Origin: Beduini massiliensis | Lineage (GTDB): Bacteria; Bacillota_I; Bacilli_A; Erysipelotrichales; Coprobacillaceae | Length of the DNA: 64,000 bases | Direction: 5' to 3' | Assembly (NCBI RefSeq): GCF_000829905.1 | Contig: NZ_CDPP01000006.1 | Location: 186,001-250,000, forward strand | Shown: in pieces, positions 12,934 to 24,377 of the stretch | Layout of the letters: every line of letters begins with the position of its first letter | How positions within the stretch are numbered: position 1 is the stretch's first letter | The notes under the pieces: model-generated | Told to the model about the DNA's origin: nothing | The model's database searches: none | Seen by the model: the letters and a program-made list of their open reading frames with translations, nothing else | Position numbers and translations under genes: made by a program

Positions 12934-14097
12934 ATGTTATATTATACAATACTTGAATTTTCAAGAGCAGCGCAGACTACCCCAAGAACTATTCGATTTT
13001 ATATAAAAAAAGAATTATTAAAATCAGAATATGACAAAACACGTAATATTACCGTTTTATCGGAAAAAGAGTTTATAACATTGCAAATCATTGATCTTTT
13101 AAAATCCGCACACTTTACATTAAAAGAGATTAAATTCATATTAGAAAATAACAATTTCAAAGAACGTTTAACATTACAAAAAAATATTTTGCTTAAACAA
13201 ATTGCCCAAAACCATGCAATGTTGGAAATGATCGAACACATTGAAAACAGCAGCGAAGATTCCCCTCAAGACTATTTGAAGCTGTATCATCACCACTTAA
13301 AAGATCATCATTATAAACAACAATTTTTAGATACTTCACCGTTAGATATCCGGATTCGTTTTCATGAACGTTATAATACTATTAAACCGGAATGGTTTTT
13401 ATGGCTTTTTGAACAATATCAATTCAATGCACACGATTGTGTGTTGGAGGTAGCCTGCGGTCAAGGCACATTATGGAGAAAAAATCAAAAAATGATCCCT
13501 CCGGATATTTCCATTACCCTTACTGACTTATCAGACAAAATGATTGCCAGCTGCATGGATCTGCTTTCTTTCCCGCAAATCAAAGAAGTAAAAACCGCTG
13601 ACGTCCATCACTTACCCTTTCCTGATAATACTTTTAATATTGTCATAGCCAATCACTTATTCATGTATTTTAATGATTTAGATCATGTTTTAAAAGAAAT
13701 AGCACGTGTATTAAAACCAAACGGTCGTCTATACGCATCTACGATTTCACAGTACCATAATTTAGAATTAGAGAGCTTATTAAAACAGTTTAATGCTCGC
13801 GCCAATATGGGACAAAAACAATTAACCGATCAATTTTCATTGGAAAACGGTGAAGAAAAGCTATCTTACTACTTTAAAAATATAAGGCAAACAAAACGTC
13901 AGATTCCCTACCTGATTGATGATCCGGAAATGCTTAGCCAATATATTTATTCGACAAGATGGATCGGTAATATTCAAGAGATTCTTGACGATCGCTATAA
14001 TGATTTCAAGAGTTTTGTTGAAAAAGAGCTATTAAAGCATGGATGCTTTAAGACAACCAATTATAGTGGGCAATTTATCGCAACAGTAAAAAAATAA
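12934..14097 (+). CDS. MerR-type regulator fused to a SAM-dependent methyltransferase
   Basis: The 387-residue product joins two domains. Residues 1-75 form a MerR winged helix (FSRAAQTTPRTIRFYIKK is the recognition part), followed by a coiled segment to about residue 120. From about residue 165 there is a class I methyltransferase with motif I VLEVACGQGTLW, an acidic motif II (ITLTDLS) and a motif IV-like stretch NIVIANHLFMYF. The MerR half suggests response to a small molecule; the methyltransferase may modify that molecule or respond to it. The ATG follows an AGGAGG site by seven bases. It lies opposite to all neighbours, between the PTS gene and tuf, and looks like an insertion into the str-S10 region. 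Substrate unknown. Confidence 0.85.
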   Translation: MLYYTILEFSRAAQTTPRTIRFYIKKELLKSEYDKTRNITVLSEKEFITLQIIDLLKSAHFTLKEIKFILENNNFKERLTLQKNILLKQIAQNHAMLEMIEHIENSSEDSPQDYLKLYHHHLKDHHYKQQFLDTSPLDIRIRFHERYNTIKPEWFLWLFEQYQFNAHDCVLEVACGQGTLWRKNQKMIPPDISITLTDLSDKMIASCMDLLSFPQIKEVKTADVHHLPFPDNTFNIVIANHLFMYFNDLDHVLKEIARVLKPNGRLYASTISQYHNLELESLLKQFNARANMGQKQLTDQFSLENGEEKLSYYFKNIRQTKRQIPYLIDDPEMLSQYIYSTRWIGNIQEILDDRYNDFKSFVEKELLKHGCFKTTNYSGQFIATVKK

Positions 14098-14114
14098 ATT
14101 TATGTGTTTTCTTT

Positions 14115-14138
14115 AAAAGATGCTTGTTGGCATCTTTT
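14115..14138 (+). terminator. Terminator of the MerR-methyltransferase gene
   Basis: AAAAGATGC and GCATCTTTT arms enclose TTGTTG and are followed by TT. It lies 17 bases past the stop codon. The following stretch to 14230 holds nothing I can name. Confidence 0.75.
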
Positions 14139-14230
14139 TTCTAGTCATGCCGATATAGTAAAAATCTCTATAGAAGTCCATTCAACAGTTTAAATATTGT
14201 TTCCTTATAACAACTTTTTTTGACAAAAGA

Positions 14231-14254
14231 AAAATCCCGCCTAAGCGAGATTTT
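14231..14254 (-). terminator. Terminator of the rpsL-tuf operon
   Basis: On the minus strand AATCTCGC and GCGGGATT arms close on TTAG and run into TTTTTC. It lies seven bases past the tuf stop codon. Confidence 0.9.
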
Positions 14255-14261
14255 AGTTTAA

Positions 14262-15446
14262 TTATTCAATGATTTCTGATACGTTACCAGCACCAACTGT
14301 TCTACCACCTTCACGGATAGAGAATTTAGTACCGTTTTCGATAGCGATTGCGTGAATTAATTCTACAGTTAATTCAACGTTATCACCAGGCATAACCATT
14401 TCAACACCTTCTGGTAATTCGATTACACCAGTGATGTCAGTAGTTCTGAAATAGAACTGTGGTCTATAGTTTCCGAAGAAAGGAGTATGACGTCCACCTT
14501 CGTCTTTTGATAATACGTATACTTGACATTTGAATTTTTTGTGAGGATGTACTGAACCTGGTTTAGCTAATACTTGTCCACGTTCGATTTCATCACGGTT
14601 AACACCACGTAATAATACCCCTACGTTATCTCCTGCTTCAGCGTAATCTAATAATTTACGGAACATTTCGATACCAGTAGCTACAGTATTTTTAGTTTCA
14701 TGGATACCAACGATTTCTAATGGGTCATTTAATTTTAATTGTCCACGTTCAACACGTCCAGTAGCAACAGTTCCACGTCCAGTGATTGTGAAAACGTCTT
14801 CAACTGGCATTAAGAAAGGTTTGTCAGTGTCACGAGTTGGAGTTGGAATGTAAGAATCTACAGCAGCCATTAATTCATCAATAGCTGGAGTCCATTTTGG
14901 ATCTCCTTCTAATGCTTTTAATGCTGATCCACGGATGATTGGAGTATCATCTCCAGGGAATTCATATTCGTTTAATAATTCACGAACTTCCATTTCAACT
15001 AATTCTAATAATTCTTCGTCATCAACCATATCACATTTGTTTAAGAATACGATGATGTAAGGTACACCTACTTGACGAGATAACAAGATATGTTCTCTAG
15101 TTTGAGGCATAGGTCCGTCAGTTGCAGCTACTACTAAGATAGCTCCATCCATTTGTGCTGCACCAGTGATCATGTTTTTGATGTAGTCAGCATGGCCTGG
15201 ACAGTCAACGTGTGCATAGTGACGAGTTTCAGTTTCGTATTCAACGTGAGAAGTATTGATTGTAATACCTCTTTCTTTTTCTTCAGGTGCGTTATCGATC
15301 GCAGCATAATCCATTGCAGCAGCTCCACCTTTTTTTGCTAAGCAAGTAGTGATAGCAGCTGTTAAAGTAGTTTTACCATGGTCAACGTGCCCGATAGTAC
15401 CAATATTTACGTGCGCCTTTGAGCGGTCAAATTTTTCTTTAGCCAT
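14262..15446 (-). CDS. tuf: Elongation factor Tu
   Basis: EF-Tu delivers aminoacyl-tRNA to the ribosome using GTP. The 394-residue product has the G1 loop GHVDHGKT (residues 19-26), G3 DCPGH (about residue 81), and G4 NKCD, then beta-barrel domains 2 and 3 with the usual C-terminal [10 protein letters not shown]. Length is canonical. It is the last gene of the str operon, 95 bases after fusA, and has its own internal promoter in that gap. Confidence 0.98.
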   Translation of the reverse strand: MAKEKFDRSKAHVNIGTIGHVDHGKTTLTAAITTCLAKKGGAAAMDYAAIDNAPEEKERGITINTSHVEYETETRHYAHVDCPGHADYIKNMITGAAQMDGAILVVAATDGPMPQTREHILLSRQVGVPYIIVFLNKCDMVDDEELLELVEMEVRELLNEYEFPGDDTPIIRGSALKALEGDPKWTPAIDELMAAVDSYIPTPTRDTDKPFLMPVEDVFTITGRGTVATGRVERGQLKLNDPLEIVGIHETKNTVATGIEMFRKLLDYAEAGDNVGVLLRGVNRDEIERGQVLAKPGSVHPHKKFKCQVYVLSKDEGGRHTPFFGNYRPQFYFRTTDITGVIELPEGVEMVMPGDNVELTVELIHAIAIENGTKFSIREGGRTVGAGNVSEIIE

Positions 15447-15496
15447 TCTAAAGTTTCCTCCTATATTTAGTATATTTATTAAACAATTACAACATC

Positions 15497-15525
15497 ATTG
15501 TAATTTATTTAACTGTAAAAATCAA
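15497..15525 (-). promoter_or_regulatory. Internal promoter for tuf
   Basis: On the minus strand TTGATT (15520-15525), 17 bases and TACAAT (15497-15502) lie in the fusA-tuf gap. An inverted repeat ATTACAA/TTGTAAT overlaps the -10 box. A private promoter fits the high demand for EF-Tu. Confidence 0.55.
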
Positions 15526-15541
15526 CAGTATTTTTTAAGAA

Positions 15542-17614
15542 TTAATTACCAGTATTTTTCTTGATAATTTCATCTCTAATACTCTTAGGAACTTGTTCAT
15601 AACGATCAAATTGCATTGTGTAATTTCCACGTCCCTGAGTAAATGAACGCAAGTCAGTTGCATAACCGAACATTGCTGAAAGTGGGATGCTTGCCTGAAC
15701 AACAATCGCATTTCCTCTTTCTTCTTGTCCTTCGATCATACCACGTCTAGAAGACACATCTCCCATAACGCTTCCTAAGTATTCTGAAGGTGCTGTTACT
15801 TCTACTGCCATGATTGGTTCTAGTAATACTGGATCACATTTCTTAGCAGCAGCTTTTAAAGCCATAGAAGCAGCGATCTTATAAGCCATTTCTGATGAAT
15901 CGACATCATGGTAAGATCCATCAAATAATGTAGCTTTAACATCTAATACCGGATATCCAGCAATGATACCTGTATTTAATGCATCTTCAAGACCAACTCT
16001 TACTGAGTTAATGTACTCTCTAGGTACTGATCCACCAACGATAGCATCAACGAATTCAAATCCTTTACCTTCATTAGGTTCAAATTTGATCCATACGTGA
16101 CCGTATTGTCCACGACCACCTGATTGTTTAACGTATTTCCCTTCACATTCAGCAGCAGATTTAATTGTTTCTCTGTATGCTACTTGTGGAGCTCCTACGT
16201 TAGCTTCAACTTTAAATTCTCTTTTCAAACGGTCAACGATAACGTCTAAGTGTAATTCACCCATTCCGGCGATAATCGTATCTCCAGTTTCTTCGTCTGT
16301 ATAAGTTTTAAAAGTTGGATCTTCTTCAGCTAATTTAGCTAAAGCTAAACCTAATTTATCTTGGTCTTGTTTTGTTTTTGGTTCAATCGCAACGTTGATA
16401 ACTGGTTCAGGGAATTCCATTGATTCCAAGATTACGAAGTGATCTTCATCACAGATAGTATCCCCTGTTGTTGTGTTTTTAAACCCAACCGCTGAAGCGA
16501 TATCCCCAGCGTATACAGTTGAGATTTCTTCACGTTTATTAGCATGCATCTGTAAGATACGTCCTAATCTTTCTTTCTTGTCCTTTGTAGAGTTCAATAC
16601 ATATGAACCTGATTCAACAGTACCAGAATATACACGGAAGAAAGTTAACTTTCCAACAAATGGATCTGTCATGATTTTGAAAGCTAATGCTGCAAATGGT
16701 TCATCATCTGATGCATGTCTTTCTACTTCTTCACCTTTTGCATCAATTCCTTTGATTGAAGGAATATCAGTAGGTGCAGGTAAATAATCGATTACGGCAT
16801 CCAACATCTGTTGAACCCCTTTGTTTTTGTAAGCAGAACCACATAATACTGGGAAACATTCAACAGCGATCGTACCTTTACGCAAAGCTGTTTTGATTTC
16901 TTCTTCAGTGATTTCTTCTTCTTCTAAGACTTTCATCATTAAATCGTCATCGAATGAAGCAGCAGCATCAATCATTTTAGCACGATATTCTTCTGCTTGA
17001 GCTTTGTATTCTTCAGGAATATCAGTATATTTTTGATGTTCACCTTTTTCATCTTCATTGAAGATAGCTTGCATCTTAATTAAGTCGATAATTCCTTCAA
17101 AATGATCTTCTGCACCGATTGGAAGCTGTACTGCCACGGCATTTGCTCCTAATCTTTTGTGTAACGTTTCTAATGACATAATGAAGTCAGCACCCGTTGC
17201 ATCCATCTTGTTACAGAATACGATACGAGGTACTTTATAAGTTGTAGCTTGGCGCCATACTGTTTCAGTTTGAGGTTCAACCCCAGCTTTTGAATCCAAT
17301 ACGGTAACCGCACCATCTAATACACGTAATGAACGTTCAACTTCAACAGTGAAGTCAACGTGACCCGGAGTATCAATAATGTTTACACGATGTCCAGCCC
17401 ATTGTGCTGTAGTAGCGGCTGAAGTGATTGTGATACCACGTTCTTGTTCTTGTTCCATCCAGTCCATCTGAGAAGCACCTTCATGTGTTTCACCGATCTT
17501 ATGGATTTTTCCTGTATAGTACAGGATACGTTCAGTCGTAGTTGTTTTACCAGCATCGATGTGAGCCATGATCCCGATATTACGAGTTTTTTCTAGTGAA
17601 AATTGACGAGCCAT
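15542..17614 (-). CDS. fusA: Elongation factor G
   Basis: EF-G drives tRNA-mRNA translocation and, with recycling factor, ribosome recycling. The 690-residue product has the P-loop AHIDAGKT (residues 17-24), [12 protein letters not shown] and the domain IV block [14 protein letters not shown] (about residues 505-518). Length is canonical. An AAAGGAGA site lies five bases before the ATG. It sits between rpsG and tuf as usual. Confidence 0.98.
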   Translation of the reverse strand: MARQFSLEKTRNIGIMAHIDAGKTTTTERILYYTGKIHKIGETHEGASQMDWMEQEQERGITITSAATTAQWAGHRVNIIDTPGHVDFTVEVERSLRVLDGAVTVLDSKAGVEPQTETVWRQATTYKVPRIVFCNKMDATGADFIMSLETLHKRLGANAVAVQLPIGAEDHFEGIIDLIKMQAIFNEDEKGEHQKYTDIPEEYKAQAEEYRAKMIDAAASFDDDLMMKVLEEEEITEEEIKTALRKGTIAVECFPVLCGSAYKNKGVQQMLDAVIDYLPAPTDIPSIKGIDAKGEEVERHASDDEPFAALAFKIMTDPFVGKLTFFRVYSGTVESGSYVLNSTKDKKERLGRILQMHANKREEISTVYAGDIASAVGFKNTTTGDTICDEDHFVILESMEFPEPVINVAIEPKTKQDQDKLGLALAKLAEEDPTFKTYTDEETGDTIIAGMGELHLDVIVDRLKREFKVEANVGAPQVAYRETIKSAAECEGKYVKQSGGRGQYGHVWIKFEPNEGKGFEFVDAIVGGSVPREYINSVRVGLEDALNTGIIAGYPVLDVKATLFDGSYHDVDSSEMAYKIAASMALKAAAKKCDPVLLEPIMAVEVTAPSEYLGSVMGDVSSRRGMIEGQEERGNAIVVQASIPLSAMFGYATDLRSFTQGRGNYTMQFDRYEQVPKSIRDEIIKKNTGN

Positions 17615-17647
17615 AATAATCTCCTTTCTAAATTGTTAATGAGAATA

Positions 17648-18118
17648 TTACCAACGGAAATGTGCAAATGCTTTGTTTGCTTCTGCCATTTTGTGAGTAT
17701 CTTCTTTTTTCTTAACTGAAGCACCAGTTCCATTAGATGCATCAATAATTTCGTTAGCTAAACGATCTACCATTGTATTTTCGTTTCTTAAACGAGAATA
17801 GTTTACTAACCATCTTAATCCTAAAGTAATTCTTCTTTCAGGTGATACTTCAACTGGTACCTGATAGTTAGCTCCACCGATACGTCTAACTTTAAGTTCT
17901 AATACCGGCATGATATTGTTAATCGCTTTATCAAAAACTTCCATCGCTGGAGTTTGTGTTTTCGCTTCAATTTTAGTAAATGCATCATAAAGAATGTTTT
18001 GTGCAACACCTTTTTTACCATCTAGCATAATATTGTTTACTAATTTAGTAATTAATTTTGAATTGTATACTGGATCTGGTAATACATCTCTTTTAGCAAC
18101 ATGACCTTTTCTTGCCAT
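17648..18118 (-). CDS. rpsG: 30S ribosomal protein S7
   Basis: S7 initiates assembly of the 30S head. The 156-residue product has [20 protein letters not shown] and the family block [19 protein letters not shown]. Length is canonical. In E. coli S7 represses this operon; whether it does here is not shown. It follows rpsL by 42 bases. Confidence 0.98.
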   Translation of the reverse strand: MARKGHVAKRDVLPDPVYNSKLITKLVNNIMLDGKKGVAQNILYDAFTKIEAKTQTPAMEVFDKAINNIMPVLELKVRRIGGANYQVPVEVSPERRITLGLRWLVNYSRLRNENTMVDRLANEIIDASNGTGASVKKKEDTHKMAEANKAFAHFRW

Positions 18119-18160
18119 TGCGTCTTCCTCCTTCCAAAGATTAAATATCTATTTCTAAGC

Positions 18161-18574
18161 TTATTGTTTTGGTTTTTTTGCTCCGTATAAAGAACGTCCT
18201 TGCATACGATCTTTAACACCAGCACAGTCCATAGTTCCACGAATGATATGGTAACGTACCCCTGGTAAGTCTTTAACACGTCCACCACGAATTAATACAA
18301 CACTATGTTCTTGTAGGTTGTGACCAATTCCTGGGATATATGCTGTAACTTCCATACCATTAGATAAACGAACACGGGCATATTTACGTAAAGCCGAGTT
18401 AGGTTTCTTTGGTGTCATTGTAGCAACACGAGTACAAACTCCACGTTTTTGTGGTGCAGCAACTTTAGTAGGTCTCTTAGATAAAGAGTTATATCCTCTA
18501 TTTAATGCTGGAGATTTTGATTTTGATACTTTATCACTACGTCCTTGTTTTACTAATTGATTAATTGTAGGCAT
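18161..18574 (-). CDS. rpsL: 30S ribosomal protein S12
   Basis: S12 sits in the decoding centre. The 137-residue product contains [17 protein letters not shown] and [13 protein letters not shown]. Both lysines at which streptomycin-resistance mutations occur are Lys, so no resistance change is visible. It is the first gene of the str operon, with an AAAGGAGA site before the ATG. Confidence 0.98.
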   Translation of the reverse strand: MPTINQLVKQGRSDKVSKSKSPALNRGYNSLSKRPTKVAAPQKRGVCTRVATMTPKKPNSALRKYARVRLSNGMEVTAYIPGIGHNLQEHSVVLIRGGRVKDLPGVRYHIIRGTMDCAGVKDRMQGRSLYGAKKPKQ

Positions 18575-18663
18575 TTCTTATCTCCTTTCTTGAACTAAAC
18601 ACACATTACCAGGTGTTTCAAATTCAATTGTTATTTTTATGCTCAATAACGAGCACCTTTGAC

Positions 18664-18692
18664 ATTGTATTATAAATATTTCATAGTGTCAA
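18664..18692 (-). promoter_or_regulatory. Promoter of the rpsL operon
   Basis: On the minus strand TTGACA (18687-18692), a 17-base spacer and TACAAT (18664-18669). The leader from here to rpsL is about 85 bases and contains a small GCTC/GAGC hairpin near 18636-18650. Confidence 0.8.
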
Positions 18693-18743
18693 CCTAAAAT
18701 TTAAAATTTTTATTGAAAAATTCCGCTTTTTATCTATTTATGC

Positions 18744-18775
18744 AAAAACGGATCATTAGTAAGTATGATCCGTTT
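18744..18775 (-). terminator. Terminator of the membrane GDPD gene
   Basis: On the minus strand AAACGGATCAT (18765-18775) pairs with ATGATCCGTTT (18746-18756) and a T-run follows. The 11-bp stem is strong. It lies eight bases past the stop and separates this gene from the rpsL promoter. Confidence 0.9.
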
Positions 18776-18783
18776 ATCGATTC

Positions 18784-20598
18784 TTATTCATCTAATAACT
18801 GTTTATAGAAATTCCGCAATTCGTTGTCACTGGCAAAAACTTCTTCACGTGCTTTGATCGGATGATCGGTAATCATCGCATCTCCGTCCAATCCGATACA
18901 ACGCTGCATGTCCCCTTCGGTATTAACCGTCCAAATATAAACATCTTTTCCTGCCAAATGCACCTTTGCTACTTCATCTTTACTTAAATAGGTTTGTTCT
19001 AAAGTGAAGAAATCAGCTGCCGGCAGCTTCCAATATTGTCCATAGCTCATCGAAATGATAAATCCACACTGCATATTGGGATCGATCGCTTTAACACTTT
19101 CCAAGATGGAATAATCCAAACAATGAATTTGAACATCCTTGCTCATGCCGGTTTTTTTCACAACTTCCATTGTGGCTTCAGCCAAACGCTGATCATGCCC
19201 ATTCGGTTTAGGTTCAATTAAGACTTTGATACGGCCACGGCACAATTTTAAAACATCTTCTAAGGTAGGCACTGTAGCAGAGGCATATTGACCGTTAAAA
19301 TCATTTCGACTGTTGACATGTAAGGTTTGCAGTTCTTCTTTAGTCCATTCCCAAACATTGACATCCTGATCAAAGATACGTCCTAAACTGCTGTCATGCG
19401 TGACCATCACTACGCCATCCTTTGATTCCTGAACATCGAGTTCTATGTAGTCTGCTTTAGCATCAATCGCGGCGATAAATGCTGGCAAGGTATTTTCTGG
19501 TGCGACAGACGAATAACCGCGATGAGCAATAATCTTCATTTTATTGCTGGCTAAGCTTTGATCCCAATCTCCTTGTCGAAGTGAATTCATGGAAATCAGA
19601 TTGACAAAAAAGACGCCTGCCACAAAAGCTGCCAATACCCCTATTGTTAAGAACCCATTTTGAATCTTTCGGTGCTTTCGGGTAGGTTCAATTGCTTTCG
19701 GCAATTCTTCTTTTTTCTCTTCACGTAATCGAAAATAGAGCTGAGATACATAAGCATACGTTGTAAACATTGCCAATGAATTGGAAAAAGAAGTAAAAAT
19801 ACTTTCCAGTGAATCTGTAATCGTCAGATACATGGCGCCTTTTACCCCTTGTGGATAATAGTGATTGACTACTAGGAAAACTAAAGCTGAAATTCCTGCA
19901 GAAATCAATGTAGTCACCAAAAAAACAAGCAGTGTTAATAAAATGTAATCCCAAATCATTTTAATACGGTGCTTTGCACTTAATTTCCAACTGGCAATCA
20001 TTGATTTTAAACCACCGTAGCCATCCAAAGTAAAATACTGATATGTAAATAAAGTGCCTAAGGCAAAGACGGATAATAAAATAAGTGTACCATAATAAAG
20101 TATTTCCAGTCTAAATGGCAATGCTTCGGTGATAAAACGAGGCAGTTCTAAATTACTGATAAAGCTGGAAGTCAAAATCAATTGTGTAAACGGAATAATG
20201 ACTACCGTAAAAGGAATCAATATCCAATTGCGTGGTGACAACAGTTTTTTAGAACGAGAAAAGCCCTGTTTAAAAAGCTGAATGATCCCCAATTCTTTAT
20301 TTTCCCTTGCCTGATTGAAACAGATTGCTAAGCAATTGAATTCAAAGATCATGACAACTGCCATCACAATGATTGCCGTTATAATAAAGAACATCATTCC
20401 CGGTGACGTGGCAATCCGATATATATTAGTACTGCTGATATAATTAATTTTAGTTAAACTCAGCCCTATATTAAGCCAGCCGTGAAGCAAGGGAATCAGA
20501 ATCAATGATCCCAGCCCCTTATAGAATATTTCAAAAAGAAATAGGACCCGCCAGCTCTTCAATGTCAGTTTGAGTGCATTTCGAATGCTCTTTTTCAT
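18784..20598 (-). CDS. Membrane-anchored glycerophosphodiester phosphodiesterase
   Basis: The enzyme would cleave glycerophosphodiesters, or polyglycerol-phosphate chains, into an alcohol and glycerol 3-phosphate. Residues 1-330 hold six to eight predicted membrane segments (the GDPD-associated membrane domain). Residues about 350-595 are the catalytic domain, with IAHRGYSSVAPENTLPAF, the metal-binding IELDVQ and the VTHD motif with its catalytic His. The chosen start (604 residues) follows TAGGAG by eight bases; an ATG 12 codons upstream lacks a ribosome site. It lies behind the rpoC terminator. Roles in lipid or lipoteichoic acid turnover are inferred from the family. Confidence 0.88.
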   Translation of the reverse strand: MKKSIRNALKLTLKSWRVLFLFEIFYKGLGSLILIPLLHGWLNIGLSLTKINYISSTNIYRIATSPGMMFFIITAIIVMAVVMIFEFNCLAICFNQARENKELGIIQLFKQGFSRSKKLLSPRNWILIPFTVVIIPFTQLILTSSFISNLELPRFITEALPFRLEILYYGTLILLSVFALGTLFTYQYFTLDGYGGLKSMIASWKLSAKHRIKMIWDYILLTLLVFLVTTLISAGISALVFLVVNHYYPQGVKGAMYLTITDSLESIFTSFSNSLAMFTTYAYVSQLYFRLREEKKEELPKAIEPTRKHRKIQNGFLTIGVLAAFVAGVFFVNLISMNSLRQGDWDQSLASNKMKIIAHRGYSSVAPENTLPAFIAAIDAKADYIELDVQESKDGVVMVTHDSSLGRIFDQDVNVWEWTKEELQTLHVNSRNDFNGQYASATVPTLEDVLKLCRGRIKVLIEPKPNGHDQRLAEATMEVVKKTGMSKDVQIHCLDYSILESVKAIDPNMQCGFIISMSYGQYWKLPAADFFTLEQTYLSKDEVAKVHLAGKDVYIWTVNTEGDMQRCIGLDGDAMITDHPIKAREEVFASDNELRNFYKQLLDE

Positions 20599-20671
20599 TT
20601 TATCGCTCCTATCTACTCTTTCTATTCTACACATTTTTAGACAAACTTTCTACTTTCATTAAAAGAAATAA

Positions 20672-20697
20672 AAAAGAGCGGGTTTCTCCACTCTTTA
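20672..20697 (-). terminator. Terminator of the rpoBC operon
   Basis: On the minus strand AAGAGTGG and CCCGCTCTT arms enclose a short A-rich loop and run into TTTTTT. It overlaps the end of rpoC, directly at its stop codon. Confidence 0.85.
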
Positions 20698-23600
20698 TGC
20701 ATTGATTTGTGTTTCTTCTGCTTCAGATGTTTCTTCATTCAATCCTTCATAATCGAAATCTTCATCATCTTCCATCATATCTTCTACCAGTTCCGCTTTA
20801 TTTGGATCTACTAACGGTCCTCTTAATCCAGTTCCGGCAGGCAATAATTTACCGATAATAACGTTTTCTTTTAATCCGGCTAAATGATCTACTTTTCCTT
20901 TGATCGCTGCATCAGTCAAGATACGTGTTGTTTCTTGGAATGAAGCGGCTGATAAGAATGAATCTGTTTCTAATGAAGCCTTTGTAATCCCCAGCAAGAT
21001 TGGACGGCCAACTGCCGGACGTTTTTGCAAACGCAGAGCTTCTTTATTTAATTCAGTGAATTGTGTCACGCTGACATGGATACCCGGTAATGTTCCTGTA
21101 TCTCCGCCTTCGACGATTGACATCTTTCTTAACATCTGTTTGATGATAACTTCGATATGCTTATCTGAAATCTCGATCCCTTGAATACGGTATACTTTTT
21201 GTACTTCTTTTAAGATATAGTTTTCAACAGCTTTGATATCGGCTACCGCCAATAATTCTTTTGGATCGATTGAACCTTCGGTAATCTTTCCACCAATCTT
21301 CACTTCGTCTCCGGTATTGACTCTTAACTTAGCACCATAAGGTGTTAAATAGCTTCTTGTTTCAAGATCGTTGCTGACCACCACTTCCGCACGGCCATCA
21401 TGATCTAAGATTGTTGTGACAACCCCTTCGATTTCAGAAATAATTGATTTTGCTTTCGGATTACGGGCTTCAAACAACTCTTGAATACGAGGTAACCCCT
21501 GAGTGATATCGGCACCACCGGCAACTCCACCCATGTGGAATGTACGCATGGTTAACTGTGTCCCTGGTTCACCGATTGACTGTGCTGCCATAATACCGAT
21601 TGCTTCACCGATTTCAACTTCGTTTCCAGTGGCTAAGTTACGTCCGTAACACTTCTGACAAACACCACGTTTAGCATTACATCCTAATACTGAACGAATT
21701 TCTACTTCCTTTACTCCGGCATTCACAATTTCCGTTGCCATTGCTTCTGTAATTAAAGTATTTCTTTTGACAATGACCTCTTTTGTTTTTGGATGCAGGA
21801 TATCTTTTTGTGTATAACGTCCTACTAAACGGTCATATAACGGCGCAATGATTGAGTTATCTGATGTATCATATAAGTCCGTTACGATAAATCCTTTATC
21901 TGTTCCACAGTCCTCTTCTGTAATAATGACATCTTGAGCAACGTCAACTAAACGACGTGTTAAATATCCTGAATCGGCTGTTTTTAATGCAGTATCGGTA
22001 GATCCTTTACGGGCACCATGGGTAGAAATAAAGAATTCTGATGCGGTTAACCCTTCACGGAATGAAGATTTGATAGGCAATTCGATGGTTTCTCCCTTAG
22101 GGTTAGACATCAGCCCACGCATCCCTACTAACTGCGTAAAGTTTGAAACGTTACCACGGGCACCAGAGTCTGACATGATGAAGATTGGGTTCAATGGATT
22201 GCTTTCAAAGTCTTCTTTTACGACATCCTGAACACGATCTTTAACATCGGTCCATAAACTGATTACCTGTTGTTTACGTTCTTCTTCCGTTAACTTACCT
22301 TTACGATAATATTTTTTAATAACCTCTAATTGTTCATCGGCTTCATCGAATAAACGATATTTTCTTTCCGGTACTTGGATATCATCTGCCGAAACGGTAA
22401 TTCCGGCGATAGTTGAATAATAGAATCCTTGATCTTTCATTTTATCCAGCATGACGCTTGTATCGGAAATTCGGTTTGCTTTAAAGGCAGCATTGATGAT
22501 ATTTCCCAAAGCCTTCTTATTTAAAGGCTTGATAATCGGTTGATTTTGAATATGTTCCTTAATGTTCGTTCCCATTGGCACAAAGAATTTATCCGGTGTA
22601 CGAATTAAGTTCTCTGATGATGGTTCATTGATGAATGGGAAATCCCCATTAAAGATCGTATTGAAGATAATCTTCCCTACACTGGTAATTAGGAATTTTT
22701 CATTTTGTTCTTTTGTGAACGTGACATTGTTCATCGCTTTTGCCGGAACTGCCACACGTGTATGCAAATGTACAGCTTTCGCATTATAGGCTAGCAAAGC
22801 TTCATTAACATCCTTAAAGACGCTTCCTTCACCGACTGCTCCCGCTTTTTCAAGTGTTAAATAATAGTTTCCTAATACCATGTCCTGAGAAGGCGTAACG
22901 ATAGGCTTACCATCTTTAGGTCCTAAGATATTGTTAGACCCTAACATCAATTGACGTGCTTCTTGAATCGCTTCATCTGATAAAGGAACATGGACTGCCA
23001 TTTGGTCCCCATCGAAATCGGCGTTGAATGCCGGTGTTACCAATGGATGCAGACGGATTGCACGTCCTTCTACTAATTTAGGTTCAAACGCTTGAATTCC
23101 TAAACGGTGAAGTGTTGGGGCACGGTTCAATAATACCGGATGCTCTTTAATGACTCTTTCCACGATTGGCCAGATCTTATCATCCATTTTATCGATTAAA
23201 CGTTCTGCAGCTTTAATGTTTGTTGCTAACCCATCGCTCACTAATCCAGAGATAACAAATGGTTTAAATAAGTTCAATGCCATCTCACGAGGAATTCCAC
23301 ATTGATACATTTTCAAGTCAGGTCCTACGGCGATAACTGAACGTCCAGAGTAATCAACACGTTTACCTAATAAGTTCTGACGGAAACGTCCCTGTTTCCC
23401 TTTTAATGTATGTGATAGTGACTTTAACGGTCTGCTTCCTGCACCGGTAATCGGTTTAGAACGACGTCCATTGTCAATCAAAGCATCGACTGCTTCCTGC
23501 AACATACGTTTTTCATTTTGTACGATAATAGAAGGTGTTCCTAATTCCAATAGTTTTTTAAGACGATTGTTACGAGTAATGACACGACGATATAAGTCAT

Positions 23601-24363
23601 TCAAATCACTTGTTGCAAAACGTCCACCATCTAATTGCAGCATTGGTCTTAAATCAGGAGGAATAACCGGAAGAACATCCATGATCATCCATTCTGGTTC
23701 ATTTTGTGAACTTCTGAAAGCTTCGATTGCTTCCAAACGTTTTAATAATTTAGCACGACGCTGTCCTTGTGCTTCTTTTAATTCTTTGGTCACATTGGCA
23801 AATTCAAAATCAAGATCTACTTTTTGCAGTAAGATTTTAATTGCTTCTGCTCCGATTTTTGCTTCAAAGTTGTTGCCGAATTTTTCGCAACAGTTACGAT
23901 AGTCTCTTTCAGATAAAACTTGCTTATACTCTAATGGTGTAGATCCTTTATCAGTTACCACATAAGATACGAAGTAAATGATTTCTTCTAATTGTTTTGG
24001 TGACATATCCAAGATTAATCCCATTCTTGAAGGGATTCCCTTTAAATACCAGATATGTGCGATCGGTGTCGCTAATTCAATATGTCCCATACGTTCACGA
24101 CGTACAGAAGATTTTGTGACTTCAACTCCACAACGATCACAAATTACACCTTTATATCTTACTTTCTTGTATTTACCGCAGCTACATTCCCAATCCTTAG
24201 AAGGACCGAAAATTCTTTCACAGAATAAACCGTCCTTTTCCGGTTTTTGAGAACGATAGTTGATTGTTTCCGGTTTTTTGACTTCACCATAAGACCATTC
24301 ACGAATTTTTTCTGGAGAAGCTAACCCTATTTGTATCGCTGAAAATTTATTAACATCTGCCAT
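20695..24363 (-). CDS. rpoC: RNA polymerase beta-prime subunit
   Basis: Catalytic subunit of RNA polymerase. The 1222-residue product has the N-terminal zinc site [20 protein letters not shown] (about residues 60-79), the Mg-binding [12 protein letters not shown] (about residue 445), and the second zinc site CGTDKGF...[11 protein letters not shown]. It ends in an acidic stretch of about 35 residues ([17 protein letters not shown]). Length is slightly above the Bacillus protein. It follows rpoB by 14 bases. Confidence 0.98.
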   Translation of the reverse strand: MADVNKFSAIQIGLASPEKIREWSYGEVKKPETINYRSQKPEKDGLFCERIFGPSKDWECSCGKYKKVRYKGVICDRCGVEVTKSSVRRERMGHIELATPIAHIWYLKGIPSRMGLILDMSPKQLEEIIYFVSYVVTDKGSTPLEYKQVLSERDYRNCCEKFGNNFEAKIGAEAIKILLQKVDLDFEFANVTKELKEAQGQRRAKLLKRLEAIEAFRSSQNEPEWMIMDVLPVIPPDLRPMLQLDGGRFATSDLNDLYRRVITRNNRLKKLLELGTPSIIVQNEKRMLQEAVDALIDNGRRSKPITGAGSRPLKSLSHTLKGKQGRFRQNLLGKRVDYSGRSVIAVGPDLKMYQCGIPREMALNLFKPFVISGLVSDGLATNIKAAERLIDKMDDKIWPIVERVIKEHPVLLNRAPTLHRLGIQAFEPKLVEGRAIRLHPLVTPAFNADFDGDQMAVHVPLSDEAIQEARQLMLGSNNILGPKDGKPIVTPSQDMVLGNYYLTLEKAGAVGEGSVFKDVNEALLAYNAKAVHLHTRVAVPAKAMNNVTFTKEQNEKFLITSVGKIIFNTIFNGDFPFINEPSSENLIRTPDKFFVPMGTNIKEHIQNQPIIKPLNKKALGNIINAAFKANRISDTSVMLDKMKDQGFYYSTIAGITVSADDIQVPERKYRLFDEADEQLEVIKKYYRKGKLTEEERKQQVISLWTDVKDRVQDVVKEDFESNPLNPIFIMSDSGARGNVSNFTQLVGMRGLMSNPKGETIELPIKSSFREGLTASEFFISTHGARKGSTDTALKTADSGYLTRRLVDVAQDVIITEEDCGTDKGFIVTDLYDTSDNSIIAPLYDRLVGRYTQKDILHPKTKEVIVKRNTLITEAMATEIVNAGVKEVEIRSVLGCNAKRGVCQKCYGRNLATGNEVEIGEAIGIMAAQSIGEPGTQLTMRTFHMGGVAGGADITQGLPRIQELFEARNPKAKSIISEIEGVVTTILDHDGRAEVVVSNDLETRSYLTPYGAKLRVNTGDEVKIGGKITEGSIDPKELLAVADIKAVENYILKEVQKVYRIQGIEISDKHIEVIIKQMLRKMSIVEGGDTGTLPGIHVSVTQFTELNKEALRLQKRPAVGRPILLGITKASLETDSFLSAASFQETTRILTDAAIKGKVDHLAGLKENVIIGKLLPAGTGLRGPLVDPNKAELVEDMMEDDEDFDYEGLNEETSEAEETQINA

Positions 24364-24377
24364 GGTTAATTCCTCCT

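Noticed and set aside
23471-23902. 143-codon frame antisense to rpoC
   Set aside because: It lies wholly within rpoC, has no ribosome site, and is the expected shadow of a conserved gene.
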